DNA from: Myxococcales bacterium
GTDB taxonomy: Bacteria > Myxococcota_A > Polyangia > Haliangiales > Haliangiaceae
DNA length: 34,234 nucleotides
NCBI GenBank assembly: GCA_016720595.1
Contig: JADKKI010000013.1
Span: 1-34,234 of the forward strand
Reading direction: 5' to 3'
The notes beneath the pieces are model-generated. The model saw nothing but the letters and a program-made list of their open reading frames with translations, ran no database searches and was not told the origin of the DNA. Positions 21,306 through 32,163 of this stretch are shown one piece after another (the first letter of the stretch is position 1; each line of letters begins with the position of its first letter). The position numbers and the translations under genes are program-made.

Positions 21306-21821
21306 ATGAGCGCCGGAGTTGGAGCTGACGTCGAAGCGCTGTGCTCGAAGTGCGGGGACGTGTGGCACGTCGTGGTCGCCAAGGTCGGCGAGCGGATCGT
21401 CAAGGTGCAGTGCAAGCAGTGCAGCGGCTACCACCGCTACAAGTCTCCGCATGGTGCGCCCGCGGAGAAGAAGCTGCCGTCGGCCACCCGCCCAGCGAAG
21501 GAGCCGCGTGCGTCGCGGGATCCGGTGGAGCGGTTCGAGAAGCCCGCGGTCGCTGCAGATCTCTCGAAGCCCTCGCGCACGTATCGTGCGAGCGAGCACT
21601 TCGACGTCGGGGAGCGCATCGATCATCCGAGCTTCGGGCAAGGCGTGATCGAGATCTCCGAGCCGGGGAAGGTCACCGTGTTCTTCGGCACTGGACGCCG
21701 CGTGCTCGTCCAGTCCAAGGAGGGCGCCAAGGCCGGCGGTGCCACGGGTGGCGGCCTGACGCGGCCCAAGCCGTTCGATTATTCGAATCCGGCGGGCGGC
21801 AAGCGCGTCAGCGAGAACTGA
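21306..21821 (+). CDS. Zinc-ribbon protein with C-terminal beta module
   Basis: The 171-residue frame is intact. The N-terminus has a zinc ribbon, C-S-K-C (about 13-16) and C-K-Q-C (about 37-40), with a His-Tyr-rich stretch after it. A charged, Pro/Ala-rich linker leads to SEHFDVGERIDHPSFGQGVIE and GKVTVFFGTGRRVLVQ. This C-terminal part looks like a small SH3-like barrel (the H-P-x-F-G-x-G-x-V pattern also appears in CarD/UvrD-tail-type modules). It may bind nucleic acid or RNA polymerase, but I infer this only from shape. It is probably cytoplasmic and is followed after 2 bp by a membrane-anchored protein gene. Confidence 0.6.
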   Translation: MSAGVGADVEALCSKCGDVWHVVVAKVGERIVKVQCKQCSGYHRYKSPHGAPAEKKLPSATRPAKEPRASRDPVERFEKPAVAADLSKPSRTYRASEHFDVGERIDHPSFGQGVIEISEPGKVTVFFGTGRRVLVQSKEGAKAGGATGGGLTRPKPFDYSNPAGGKRVSEN

Positions 21822-21823
21822 GC

Positions 21824-22507
21824 GTGGCAAGGCGCCTCGGCTGGCTCGGCCCCGGCATCGTCCTCGTCGGTGTCGCGACCGCGATCGTCGGCGCCTATCT
21901 CGTGATGCACAACCGGCCCAAGCCGGGCGAGGTGATCGAGACGGTCACCATCGATGCGACGGCGAAGATCGTCGTGCGCGCGGAGGATGGTGGCGAGCGC
22001 TCGTTCGTCGAGCTCCGCGCCGGAGACGATCTGGTGTGGCAGGCGTTGGTGCCGCCCTACGCCGGGCGCCCCGGTGCCTCGGGGATCGCGTGGAGTGACA
22101 CCGCGGTGGCCGTGCGCGTGGTGCGCGACGACAAGGCCGAGGTGTTCGCGCTCTCGATCCGCGATGCCTCCAAGCTCGGCGGGATCAAGCTCGGCGTCGA
22201 GCACGAGAAGATCAAGAAGAACCCGACCGGCCCGGTCACGATCACCGACCACATCCGGTCGTACGAGGTGATCGCGGGCGATGACTGGAACCAGATCACC
22301 GCGATCGACCTGAAGACCGGCAAGAAGCTGTGGACCGCCGAGCTCGGCCCCACCCCCGTGACCGCCGGCGAGGTCACCGGAGGGCTGATCCGGATCGAGC
22401 AAGGGAGCCAGAAACGCTACTTCCACGTGTTCACCGGGAAGGAGGACCGCTCGAGCGAGGCGACCGGCATTCCGATCGACGGTCCGCCGCCCACTCCCGC
22501 ACCCTAA
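21824..22507 (+). CDS. Membrane-anchored PQQ/propeller-like protein
   Basis: The start is a GTG 2 bp after the upstream stop. The 227-residue product has one N-terminal transmembrane helix (GPGIVLVGVATAIVGAYLVM). The periplasmic part contains VWQALVPPYAGRPGASGIAW, VFALSIRDASKLGG and WNQITAIDLKTGKKLWTAELG, the last being a typical PQQ-type strand motif. It ends in Pro-rich sequence. No catalytic motif was seen. It forms a two-gene unit with the zinc-ribbon gene; the function is unknown. Confidence 0.6.
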   Translation: MARRLGWLGPGIVLVGVATAIVGAYLVMHNRPKPGEVIETVTIDATAKIVVRAEDGGERSFVELRAGDDLVWQALVPPYAGRPGASGIAWSDTAVAVRVVRDDKAEVFALSIRDASKLGGIKLGVEHEKIKKNPTGPVTITDHIRSYEVIAGDDWNQITAIDLKTGKKLWTAELGPTPVTAGEVTGGLIRIEQGSQKRYFHVFTGKEDRSSEATGIPIDGPPPTPAP

Positions 22508-22551
22508 CCCCCTGTTCAGTATCGGGATTCCGGAGAGGGATGCCGAGCTGG

Positions 22552-22583
22552 CTGTAACGGTCCCGTCACGTTGGCGGTATACT
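22552..22583 (+). promoter_or_regulatory. Pho-box-like direct repeat and -10 element upstream of ppk
   Basis: CTGTAAC (22552-22558), a 4-bp gap and CCGTCAC (22563-22569) repeat with an 11-bp period, as in PhoB boxes built on CTGTCA(T/C). TATACT (22578-22583) follows 8 bp later, where the -10 of a PhoB-dependent promoter should be. The ATG of ppk is 9 nt after the -10, so the leader would be very short. Phosphate-starvation control of polyphosphate synthesis is known in other bacteria. The rest of 22508-22592 shows nothing. Confidence 0.45.
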
Positions 22584-22592
22584 TTGGGGGTC

Positions 22593-24875
22593 ATGTCCGC
22601 AGATCGTCCGCTCGCGCTGTCCCCGGACGTCTCGGGTGTCCATCGGCTCGAGGTGCTCTCGGGCGGTGAATCCGTTCCCGAGCAGGTGCGGGATCGGCCC
22701 TCCCTCCGCGTGATCGACCTCGCGGGCCGCACGCCACCGGCCCCGGGCATCGGCGAGATCGCCCCGACCGACCTCGGCGCCCACGAGCTCTATCTCAATC
22801 GCGAGCTGACCTACCTGAACTTCTGCTGGCGCGTGCTCCACGAGGCGGATGACGATCGGATCCCGCTGCTCGAGCGGACCAAGTTCCTCGCGATCGTCAG
22901 CTCGAACATCGACGAGTTCTTCCAGAAGCGGATCGGCGGCCTGAAGCAGCAGGTCGGCGCCCAGGTCCACACGGTGACGCCGGATGGGCGCACCCCGCTT
23001 CAGCAGATCGTCGATTGCCTCGAGCTGATCACCGCGCTCGAGAAGAAGAAGATCCAGATCCTCGAGAAGGTGTTCAACGAGCTGCGCGCGCTCGGTGTGT
23101 GGATCGCGCCGTACAAGGAGCTCGATTCCCAGCAGCAGGCGTGGGTCCGCGAGCACTACGTCCGCAACATCTTCCCGCTGGTGACGCCGCAGGCGATGGA
23201 TCCGGCGCACCCGTTTCCGTTCGTCTCGAACCTCTCGCTGAACCTGCTGGTCTCGCTGCGCTACGAGAACGATTCCGAATCGCTCCTCGCCCGCGTGAAG
23301 TGCCCGATCGGCGGCGGCACCTCGCGCTACGTCCGCGTGGGGACCTCGCGCACGTTCGTGGATCTCGCGGATGTGATGGCGAACAACCTCGATCTCCTGT
23401 TTCCGCAGATGGAGATCGAGGCCTGCTCGATGTTCCGGGTCACGCGCAACGCGATCACGGAGCGAGATGAGGAGGAGGCCGAGGATCTCCTCGAGCTGAT
23501 CGAGATCGAGATGCGCGAGCGGAAGTTCGCGCCGGTCGTGCGCCTCCAGGTGGATCGCACCATGCAGCCGATGCTGCGCGGGCGCCTCGCCGCCGAGCTC
23601 GGCCTCGACGAGACCGCCGACGTGTTCGAGGCCGAGGGCATGCTCGGCCAGCGCGACCTCATGGAGATCGCCACGCTCGACATCCCGGAGCTTCGCGATC
23701 CTCCCCACGCTCCGTGCGCGCCGATCGACCTGTTGACCGACGGCAACATCTTCCACGCGATCCGCGATGCGAAGAACCTGATGGTCCAGCACCCGTTCGA
23801 ATCGTTCCAGCAGAGCGTGGAGCGGTTCCTGCGTGAGGCCTCCGACGATCCCAAGGTCCGCGCGATCAAGATGACGCTGTACCGGACCTCGAAGGACTCC
23901 GAGGTGATCAAGCAGCTCGTGCGCGCGGCCCGCAACGGCAAGCAGGTCGCCGTCGTCCTCGAGCTCAAGGCCCGGTTCGACGAGGAGGCCAACATCAAGT
24001 GGGCCACCCGCATGGAGCGCGCAGGCATCCACGTGACGTACGGCGTGGTCGGCCTCAAGACCCACACGAAGATCGTGCTGGTCGTGCGCAACGACTTCGA
24101 TGGCCTGCGCCGCTATGCCCACCTCGCGACCGGCAACTACCACGCGGGCACTGCGCGCCTGTACACCGACCTCGGCCTGTTCACCTGTGACGACGCGATC
24201 GGCCGCGATCTCACCGAGCTGTTCAACTACCTGACCACCGGATACAAGCCGCGCCGCAAGTACCAGAAGCTGCTGGTCGCGCCGAAGCAGCTCAAGGGCG
24301 CCCTCCTCGAGAAGATCGAGAAGGAGATCGCGATCCAGGGCGGTGGTGGGCGCGGCCACATCCAGTGGAAGCTCAACGCGCTCGAGGACGTGGACATCGT
24401 GCGCGCGCTGTATCGCGCCTCACAGCGCGGCGTGACCATCGATCTGATCGTGCGTGACTCGTGCCGGCTGCGGCCCGGGCTCAACGGCGTGTCGAGCACG
24501 ATCAAGGTCGTCAGCGTGATCGGCCGGTTTCTCGAGCACGGTCGGATCTACTACTTCCACAACAACGGCAAGCCCGAGTACTACCTGGGCTCGGCCGATG
24601 CGATGCAGCGCAACCTCGAGAAGCGCGTCGAGGTGCTGGTCCCCGTCGAGGATGCCCGGCTCCAGGGCGAGCTGCGGAACATCCTCGACACGCAGCTCTC
24701 GGACCAGCGCGGCGCGTGGGACATGCAGTCCGACGGTAGCTACGTGCAGCGCACGGGTATGGGCGCGAAGCACAGCCAGCAGCAGATGATCGAGCGCACC
24801 GAGCGCCGGCTCAAGGACGCCACGCGGCTCCGCCGTCGCAAGGTGCAGTCCACCACCTCGCGTCGCAAGCGCTGA
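22593..24875 (+). CDS. ppk: Polyphosphate kinase 1
   Basis: The 760-residue frame is intact and somewhat longer than E. coli Ppk (688), through an N-terminal extension of about 65 residues. The four-domain PPK1 layout is visible. The N domain starts with YLNRELTYLNFCWRVLHEA and has FQKRIGGLKQQV. The head domain holds HPFPFVSNLSLNLLVSL. The two C domains carry MTLYRTSKDSEVIKQLVRAA, the phosphorylated-His site GLKTHTKIVLVVR (His491) and RFLEHGRIYYF (His649), then YYLGSADAMQRNLEKRVEVL. Spacing of the two histidines agrees with E. coli His435 and His592. The enzyme reversibly transfers the gamma phosphate of ATP to polyphosphate at the inner membrane face. The Arg/Lys-rich tail is family-typical. 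Confidence 0.95.
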   Translation: MSADRPLALSPDVSGVHRLEVLSGGESVPEQVRDRPSLRVIDLAGRTPPAPGIGEIAPTDLGAHELYLNRELTYLNFCWRVLHEADDDRIPLLERTKFLAIVSSNIDEFFQKRIGGLKQQVGAQVHTVTPDGRTPLQQIVDCLELITALEKKKIQILEKVFNELRALGVWIAPYKELDSQQQAWVREHYVRNIFPLVTPQAMDPAHPFPFVSNLSLNLLVSLRYENDSESLLARVKCPIGGGTSRYVRVGTSRTFVDLADVMANNLDLLFPQMEIEACSMFRVTRNAITERDEEEAEDLLELIEIEMRERKFAPVVRLQVDRTMQPMLRGRLAAELGLDETADVFEAEGMLGQRDLMEIATLDIPELRDPPHAPCAPIDLLTDGNIFHAIRDAKNLMVQHPFESFQQSVERFLREASDDPKVRAIKMTLYRTSKDSEVIKQLVRAARNGKQVAVVLELKARFDEEANIKWATRMERAGIHVTYGVVGLKTHTKIVLVVRNDFDGLRRYAHLATGNYHAGTARLYTDLGLFTCDDAIGRDLTELFNYLTTGYKPRRKYQKLLVAPKQLKGALLEKIEKEIAIQGGGGRGHIQWKLNALEDVDIVRALYRASQRGVTIDLIVRDSCRLRPGLNGVSSTIKVVSVIGRFLEHGRIYYFHNNGKPEYYLGSADAMQRNLEKRVEVLVPVEDARLQGELRNILDTQLSDQRGAWDMQSDGSYVQRTGMGAKHSQQQMIERTERRLKDATRLRRRKVQSTTSRRKR

Positions 24876-24896
24876 GCGCTACCCGAGCTACCCGAG

Positions 24897-25857
24897 CTAC
24901 AGCGACGAGCAGACGATCTTGTCGGACGACGCTCGCACCTCGACCTTCACCTTCTGCCCATCGCTGTACTTGCGCCACGTCGCGTCGCTGACGTCACAGC
25001 TCTCGGTGCCGAACTCGAGGGTCAGGGTCTCGGTCTTCTTGCCCTGACGCTTCGCACCGAACGATGCGCGCGTGTCGGCGGGCGGGAGGTTCGCGGTGGA
25101 CCAGGTGGGCGACATGCCGGTGCCCGAGGTCTTCGCGGAGTCGATCTGCTTCCACCGCCGGACGGTGTACGTGCACCAGTCCTCCATCACCGGCTCGTTG
25201 CGATAGACCGGCGTGCACTTCTTGATCTGCTCGAACGTGCCGTCCTTCTTGTCCTTGCGCTCGGTCTTGCACTCCTCCTCGCCGGTCTTGACCTTCTGCG
25301 TGGAGCGCTCCTTCTTGCTGCACATCCTGCCCTCGGCGTCGTTGGGCACCTGGTCGTGCCACTGGCTCTCCTGGGATTCGCCGTACTGCTCGATCGCCAC
25401 CTCGCGCACCCAGCGATGGCCGGTCACCGCCACCTGAGCCGACTTGGTGCGAATGAACCGATACCAGGTGCCGAAGATGATCAGCACGATCACGCCGATC
25501 ACGAGGGCCACCAGCCACCAGCGCCGCTTCTTCGGGGGCGGTGGCGCGACGGCCGCGACCACGCCGCGGACCTCCTTCGAGCCGTCCATCGGCGCGCCGC
25601 AGTGCGTGCAGTTCTTGCCCTGCGCGCCCATCGGGGTGTTGCAGCTCGGGCAGTGGCGATCCGCGCCCTGGTACTTGTGCCCATCGACGCGCCGCTGCTC
25701 GCCCTCCCCCGGGGAAGTACCGCTTGACGGGGTTCTGCGGGCCACCGCACTCGGCGCAGAACCGCTGACTCAATCCCAGGAGGCCCTTCGTATCGCAGTG
25801 GTCGCAGTCCCACAGCATCTCGAAGTGGCCCTCACTCTCGACTCGCTGCTCAGCCAT
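24897..25857 (-). CDS. Membrane protein with two zinc ribbons (one frameshift)
   Basis: The ATG at 25857 gives MAEQRVESEGHFEMLWDC. The first ribbon (C-D-H-C then C-A-E-C) spans about residues 18-40, and the second (C-P-S-C then C-T-H-C) about 65-85. One shift near 25710-25725 lies between them, at KRYFPG/GEGEQRR. A transmembrane helix follows (WWLVALVIGVIVLIIFGTWY). The outer part of about 180 residues is Lys/Thr-rich with cysteines (CSKKERSTQKVKTGEEECK, MEDWCTYTVRRWKQ). This is the topology of small double-zinc-ribbon signalling or assembly proteins. I recognise no closer family. It converges on ppk with a 21-bp gap containing GCTACCCGA twice in tandem. Confidence 0.6.
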
Positions 25858-25917
25858 CACTCGAGATCCTCTCACAGCTAGCCGACCGGTGAGTGGGCGG
25901 GCACCCCCGGGACGGAC

Positions 25918-25923
25918 TACAGT
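25918..25923 (+). promoter_or_regulatory. Candidate -10 element, leaderless start
   Basis: TACAGT ends 5 nt before the ATG at 25929. No ribosome site lies between them. Confidence 0.3.
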
Positions 25924-25928
25924 GCCCC

Positions 25929-27903
25929 ATGGCCGCTACCTCGATCGCTGCACCCTTCGTCATCGCCCAGGGCGGTGGTGGCGGCGGTGGTGGTGGCGGG
26001 GGCGGCGGCGCCGGTGGCGGTGGCGGTGGCGGTGGGGCCAATGCAAAGGCGGGCAACGACAAGAGCCCGCACGGCAAGGGCGGCCAGCCTCCTCCGCCCG
26101 AGCAGACCAACTGGAAGAACTACCTCGGCGTCTTCAAGTACAGCAAGCGCGCGATCGGCCTGGTGTGGGCCACCAATCGCACGCTGACGATCGGCCTCGC
26201 GCTCGGCAGCCTGTTCGCGGGTCTGCTCCCCGGCGCGGTGGCCTGGGTCGGCAAGCACCTGATCGATTCGATCGTGATGGCCGCGAGCACCAGCGCACGA
26301 CGATCGGATGACGGCGATCGGGTGGGTCGGCAAGGAGCTCGGCCTGGTGATCGGGCTCGCCGTGATCGGCCGACTGCTCGGGATGATGCGCAGCCTGCTG
26401 CGCCAGCAGCTCGGGCAGAAGATCAACGTCGAGATCCTCGAGAAGGCGCTGACCCTCGAGCTCACGCAGTTCGAGGACTCCGAGCTGTACGACAGCCTGA
26501 CCCGCGCGCGGCGCGAGGCGTCGTCGCGCCCGCTGTCGCTGGTCTCGCAGACCTTCGAGCTCGGGCAATCGATCGTGACGTTGATCGGGCTCGGTGCGCT
26601 GCTCGCCGCGTTCTCTCCGATCGCTCTCGCCGTGCTGATCGCCGCCGCGATCCCGCCATTCATCTCCGAGCTCAAGTTCTCCGGCGATGCGTTCCGCCTC
26701 TCGCGCTGGCGGACCCCGGAGACCCGCGAGCAGATCTATGTCGAGACCGTGCTCGCGCGCGAGGATCACGCCAAGGAGGTCAAGCTGTTCGGCCTCGGCG
26801 AACGGTTCCTGAACCGCTACAAGGCGATCTTCGACAAGCTCTACGCGGGCGACCGTGCCCTGACGATCAAGCGCGCGATCTGGTCGTTGATCCTCGGCAC
26901 GATCGGCCAGGTCGCGTTCTACGGGATGTACCTGTGGATCGCGCTGTCGACGATCGACGGGGCGATCACGATCGGCGCGATGACCATGTACGTCATCGTG
27001 TTCCGGCAGGCCCAGACCGCGATGACGAGCGCGCTCGGCGACGTGGGCGGGATGTACGAAGACAACCTCTACCTCTCGAACCTCTACGAGTTCCTCGACA
27101 CGCCCACGATGGCGCCCGGCGGCACCGAGGCGGTGGGCACCGTGCCCGGCGATGGCGTGCGGTTCGAGAACGTCTCGTTCCAGTACCCGGGCTCGCAGGA
27201 CTACGCGATCAGCCGCCTCGATCTGCACATCCCGCCGGGCAGCAAGCTCGCGATCGTGGGCGAGAACGGCTCCGGGAAGACCACGCTGATCAAGCTCCTG
27301 ACCCGGCTGTACGAGCCCACCGAGGGCCGGATCCTCCTCGATGGCCGCGATCTACGCGAGTGGTCACCCACCGTGCTGCACCGCCGGATCGGCGTGATCT
27401 TCCAGGACTTCGTGCGCTACCAGCTCACGGTCGGCGAGAACATCGGCGCGGGTGACGACCGCGCGTACACCGATCGCGACCGCTGGGACGACGCGGCGGA
27501 GCGCGGCCTCGCGAAGCCGATCATCGAGTCGCTGCCCAAGACCTACGACACCCAGCTCGGCAAGTGGTTCAAGGATGGGCGCAAGCTCTCGCTCGGCCAG
27601 TGGCAGAAGGTCGCGCTCGCGCGATCGTTCATGCGCCGCGATGCGGACATCCTGGTCCTCGACGAGCCCACGGCCTCGATGGATGCCGAGGCCGAGGTCA
27701 AGATCTTCGAGAGGTTCCGCGAGCTCACCGAGGACAAGATCGCGATCGTGATCTCGCACCGGTTCTCCACCGTGCGCATGGCCGATCAGATCATCGTGCT
27801 CGATCGCGGCTCGGTGATCGAGCGCGGCTCGCACACCGAGCTGCTCGCCAAGGACGGCCGCTACGCGCGGCTGTTCAACCTGCAGGCGCAGGGCTACCGC
27901 TGA
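25929..27903 (+). CDS. ABC exporter (fused permease-ATPase) with polyglycine N-terminus (one frameshift)
   Basis: The product has about 658 residues. It begins MAATSIAAPFVIAQ, then 13 glycines, an Ala and 8 more glycines. A six-helix exporter domain follows (TIGLALGSLFAGLLPGAVAW, LVIGLAVIGRLLG, FELGQSIVTLIGLGALLAAF, LGTIGQVAFYGMYLW). One shift at about 26300 separates the first helices from the rest. The nucleotide-binding domain has Walker A GENGSGKTT (about residue 445), the Q-loop in GVIFQDF, signature LSLGQWQKVALARSF (about 553), Walker B ILVLDEPTASMD and the H-loop ISHRFSTV. Such half-exporters work as homodimers moving lipids, peptides or drugs out of the cytoplasm; the substrate is unknown. 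The signature has LSLGQ instead of LSGGQ, a tolerated variant. The glycine run looks like a flexible cytoplasmic tail. Confidence 0.85.
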
Positions 27904-27911
27904 ACGCAGCG

Positions 27912-27927
27912 GCGCGGATTTCCGCGC
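27912..27927 (+). terminator. Hairpin after the ABC exporter
   Basis: GCGCGG, loop ATTT and CCGCGC form a perfect 6-bp stem 8 nt after the stop codon. There is no T-tract. The remaining part of 27928-28059 holds nothing I can identify apart from AGGAGG-like bases at 27996-28001, which are too far from the next start to act as its ribosome site. Confidence 0.4.
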
Positions 27928-28059
27928 AACGGGTTCGCCGGGTTACGTGGGTCCGTGAACATCGCGCTTGCCGTGCGCCTCCGAAACCTTTAGGTAGGAG
28001 GTCGAGCGCGGGCCTCTCGTCTGCGATCGCCAAGGCTGGCCACGGGCCAGAGCATCGTC

Positions 28060-29283
<1,224 letters not shown>

Positions 29284-29287
29284 GCAC

Positions 29288-30297
29288 GTGAGCACGCCGG
29301 TGGACATCGATGGCTCGCGCGGCGAGGGCGGCGGGCAGATCCTGCGGACCTCGCTCGCGCTGTCGCTGATCACCGGGCGCCCGATCACGATGCGGAACAT
29401 CCGCGCCGGGCGGGCCAAGCCGGGGCTGCGCCGCCAACACGTGGCGTGCGTCGACGCGGCGGTGAAGCTGTGCGGCGGCACGGTGCACGGCGCGAAGGTC
29501 GATTCGAAGTACCTCGAGCTGACGCCCGGGCCGATCCGCGGTGGCGAGCTCGCGATCGACATCGGCACCGCCGGCTCGACCACGCTCGTCGTCCAGACCA
29601 TCCTGGTCCCCGCGATCGTGGGCGGGCACGGGCTGCGCGCCACCATCCGTGGCGGCACGCACAATCCGATGGCCCCGCCGTTCGAGTTCCTCGAGCGCGT
29701 GTTCCTCCCGCGGCTGCGCGAGATGGGCGCCAGGGTCACGCTCGCGCTCGATCAGTACGGCTTCGTCGGTGACGTGCGCGGGCCCCTCGGGCAGCTCACG
29801 CTGGAGATCCGGCCCGGCGCCCTCCGGCCGATCGAGATTCTCGAAGCGGCGCCGAGCGCTCAGCTCCACGCCACCGCCCCTGCTCTCGCGGCTCCCCACG
29901 CACGTGGGGGCTCGCGAAGCTCGCGGTGGTGCGGGACCAATTCCCGGCCGCGAGCTGCGAGTTCGCGGGTGACCGATGCGGCGATCGGCAACCTCCTCGC
30001 GATCGAGGTCGGACCGGGTCACGGGCGATCACGGGCTTCGGCGAGAAGGGCGTACGCGCCGAGCTCGTGGCTGCCCGCGTATGACGCGGCCGCGGCGTAC
30101 CTCGCTGCCAACGTCGGTCGGCGAGCACCTCGCCGGATCAGCTCGTGCTGCCGCTCGCGCTCGCCGGGGGTGGCCGGTTCCGCTGCGCACCGCTCTCGCT
30201 GCATGCGACCACCAACATCGAGACCATCGGGCTGTTCCTCGACGTGCCGATCCGCGTCGAGCCCGAGGGCGATGCCGTGATCGTCAGCGTGGGGTAA
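29288..30297 (+). CDS. rtcA: RNA 3'-terminal phosphate cyclase RtcA (frameshifts in second half)
   Basis: The GTG at 29288 gives MSTPVDIDGSRGEGGGQILR. Then come ALSLITGRPITMRNIRAGRAK, PGLRRQHVACVDAAVKLC, IDIGTAGSTTLVVQTILVP and GGTHNPMAPPFEFLERVFLP, all strong RtcA signatures. After about 29835 shifts at roughly 29920, 29970, 30020, 30070 and 30120 break the frame. Even so, AKLAVVRDQFPAA, ITGFGEKGVRAE, EHLADQLVLPLALAGGGRF and LHATTNIETIGLFLDVPI are readable in order, including the catalytic His of T-x-H-(A/T)-x-T-N region. The stop TAA is at 30295-30297. The enzyme makes 2',3'-cyclic phosphate at RNA 3' ends using ATP. It is co-transcribed with rtcB. Confidence 0.88.
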
Positions 30298-30310
30298 GAT
30301 GCTCGCCCGC

Positions 30311-30673
30311 ATGGCCCGACCGTACTCCGCTGATCGCTCTCAGTGCCCTCAACGGCAGCGATCGCCATGGCGGCGGTGCGTTCGGCGCGCACGGGCTGAA
30401 GGATCGGCTCGAGCCTCGCGCGCTCCAGATCTTCAGACCGCCGCGCGCTACCAGATGTATCACGCGCTCGCGCTCATCCTGTGCGGTGTGATCGCCACGC
30501 GCGGCGCGGCCACGGCGGGCTGGCTCCTGCAGCTCGGGATCGTGGTGTTCTCCGGATCGCTGTATGCCCTCGCCCTGACCGGCGTGAAGGGGCTCGGCGC
30601 GATCACGCCGCTCGGCGGGCTCGCCTTCCTGGTCGGGTGGGGCTGGCTCGCCTGGTCTGCGTGGCGTGGGTGA
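30311..30673 (+). CDS. DUF423 family membrane protein (frameshifts)
   Basis: The ATG at 30311 leads, across two shifts, to a stretch equivalent to LIALSALNG then FGAHGLKDRLEPRALQIFQT. The intact C-terminal part reads ARYQMYHALALILCGVIATR, LLQLGIVVFSGSLYALALTG and LGAITPLGGLAFLVGWGWL. The F-G-A-H-G-L, Y-Q-x-x-H-A-L, G-x-x-x-F-S-G-S-L-Y and P-x-G-G-l-x-f-x-x-G-W blocks are the DUF423 signature. The protein has four predicted membrane helices and about 120 residues. It is a small inner-membrane protein of unknown function. TAAGAT at 30295-30300, partly the rtcA stop, could be its -10. Confidence 0.8.
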   Translation: MARPYSADRSQCPQRQRSPWRRCVRRARAEGSARASRAPDLQTAARYQMYHALALILCGVIATRGAATAGWLLQLGIVVFSGSLYALALTGVKGLGAITPLGGLAFLVGWGWLAWSAWRG

Positions 30674-30679
30674 GCTGCG

Positions 30680-31190
30680 TCAGCGGCGGATGCCGTTGAT
30701 CCGATCGGACTCGGCCTGGATCAGCGCGCCGAACTTCGCCGCCAGCTCTGGATTGAACTTCGGGTTGTGCTGGCCAGGATCGTCGGCCTCCGCCGATCGG
30801 CGTCAGTAGCCCTCACCTCGAGCCGTGCCTGGTGGTGCGTGCCGTTCTCGGCCAGCACCAGGTGGTGTGGTGATCTTGTTGCCCATCACGTCCTTCCCGA
30901 AGGACATCTCCGCTATGGACCTTCGAATGGAACTCGAGGTGCTGGGCTCCTTGCCGCCCGCGCCCGCGCCTGCGCGGCAGAGTACAACGGCATGAACGCC
31001 ATCGCGGTGCGCCCCATGTCGTTGGGGTCGCTCATCTTCGCCGGTGTAGCCGGTCTTCGACGCATGCCGCCTCCGGGCTCACCCGATGGGCGGCGGCGAT
31101 CCGCATTCTCCTTGTTGACGTCACCCGGCGTGTCGGCCATCAACGCGCACAGCTCGCGTACTGTTCGATCGGGATCTCGGGTCCTCCTTG
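30680..31190 (-). CDS. Hypothetical cytoplasmic protein (frameshifted)
   Basis: Joined across frames, the minus strand reads roughly: IPIEQYASLCALMADTPGD; MSDPNDMGRTAMAFMPLYSA; GKEPSTLEFHSKV; EMSFGKDVMGNKITT; and the end NPKFNPELAAKFGALIQAES-DRINGIRR with TGA at 30680-30682. These pieces look like one conserved, mostly helical protein of about 165 residues, but I cannot name its family. At least four shifts break it. The start lies near 31190 and is not resolved. It converges on the DUF423 gene with a 6-bp gap. Confidence 0.4.
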
Positions 31191-31219
31191 GAGCCGTGAC
31201 GTTCGCACGAAATCGCCGC

Positions 31220-32114
31220 TCAGATCGGCGCGTGCTTCCACGGCGGAGGGTTGAGGGACTTCGCGAGGTGATCGAGGAACAGGGTCAGGCGCGGTGGGAG
31301 GTTCTGCGCGGGATACGGCCTGGACCTCGATCGCGCCCCCCCACCCAAGAGGACGCTCACGAGCTTTCCCTCCTGGATGTCGCAGGCCACCATGAACTCG
31401 GTCATCACCGAGATGCCACCACCGGCGAGCACCACATCGCGAACCGCCGCGAGGTTGTTGCTGATGAACCGGGCAGGACGGCCGATCTCGTAGCTCTGGT
31501 CGCCATCGGTCAGGGGTCCAGCCGGTGGAGGCGCGCTCCGGAAGAACAGCACCTTCTCCTGATCGTCAGGCTCCTCGATCAGACGTGGGCGTGCCGCGCT
31601 TCGCGAGTAGGAGGGTGCCGCGCTCAGGATCCCGTCGAACGTCGCGAGCTTGCGGGCGATCAGGGTGGACTCCGGGAGCGGACCGAACCGCACGGCCACG
31701 TCGAAGCCCTCCTCGATCAGATCGACGACGCGATCGGTCGCGTCGAGCTCGACGGTGATATCGGAGTGACTGGCGATGAACTCGGCGATGATCGCGCCGG
31801 TACCGCGTGGAGATCGTCGGTGCCGTCACGCGGAGCCGCCCGCGCGGCGTGGCCTGCATGTCCGTGACGACCTGCTCCGGCGGCCTGGAGGTCGGCGACG
31901 ATCCGCCGCCCGCTCGTGAGTATGCCTCGCCGATCTCGGTCAGGGCGAGGCTTGCGCGTGGTGCGCTGGACCAGCCGCACCCCCAGCCGCTCCTCGAGCT
32001 GTGCCAGCTTCCGGCTCACCGTGGACTTCCGGGAGGCCAGGCTGCTCCAGCCGCGCCGGTGAAGCTCTTGGTCTCGGCGACCTTGGTGAACACGACGATG
32101 TCGTTGAGGTCCAT
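31220..32114 (-). CDS. LysR family transcriptional regulator (frameshifted)
   Basis: The ATG at 32114 gives MDLNDIVVFTKVAETKSFTG. Across two shifts this continues as the winged helix-turn-helix KSTVSRKLAQLEERLGVRL-VQRTTR and TEIGEAY. The linker VTDMQATPRGRLRVTAPT and the substrate-binding domain follow: EFIASHSDITVELDATD, RVVDLIEEGFDVAVRFGPLP, STLIARKLATFDGILSAAPSY, PARFISNNLAAVRDVVLAGG and ISVMTEFMVACDIQEGKLVSVL. The end LPPRLTLFLDHLAKSL is typical. The total is about 298 residues, normal for the family. LysR proteins bind DNA as tetramers and often control a divergent gene; here that would be the cysteine-cluster gene at 32164, 49 bp away. Shifts fall near 32045, 31940, 31900 and 31790. Confidence 0.85.
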
Positions 32115-32163
32115 GGCGCTCGCAGTACCCCACGTCGGAAGCGCTGCGTGCTATCCCGCTGGC

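Noticed and set aside
22566..24359. Long minus-strand open frame antisense to ppk
   Set aside because: It mirrors the ppk codons, has Arg/Leu/Asp-biased sequence with no domain, and is explained by the high GC3 of ppk.
24878..24900. Tandem GCTACCCGA repeat as a regulatory or attachment site
   Set aside because: Only two full copies of a 9-mer; too short to support any claim.
27928..28059. Sigma-54 promoter upstream of rtcB
   Set aside because: A TTGC occurs near 27969, but the GG expected 10 bp upstream is missing.
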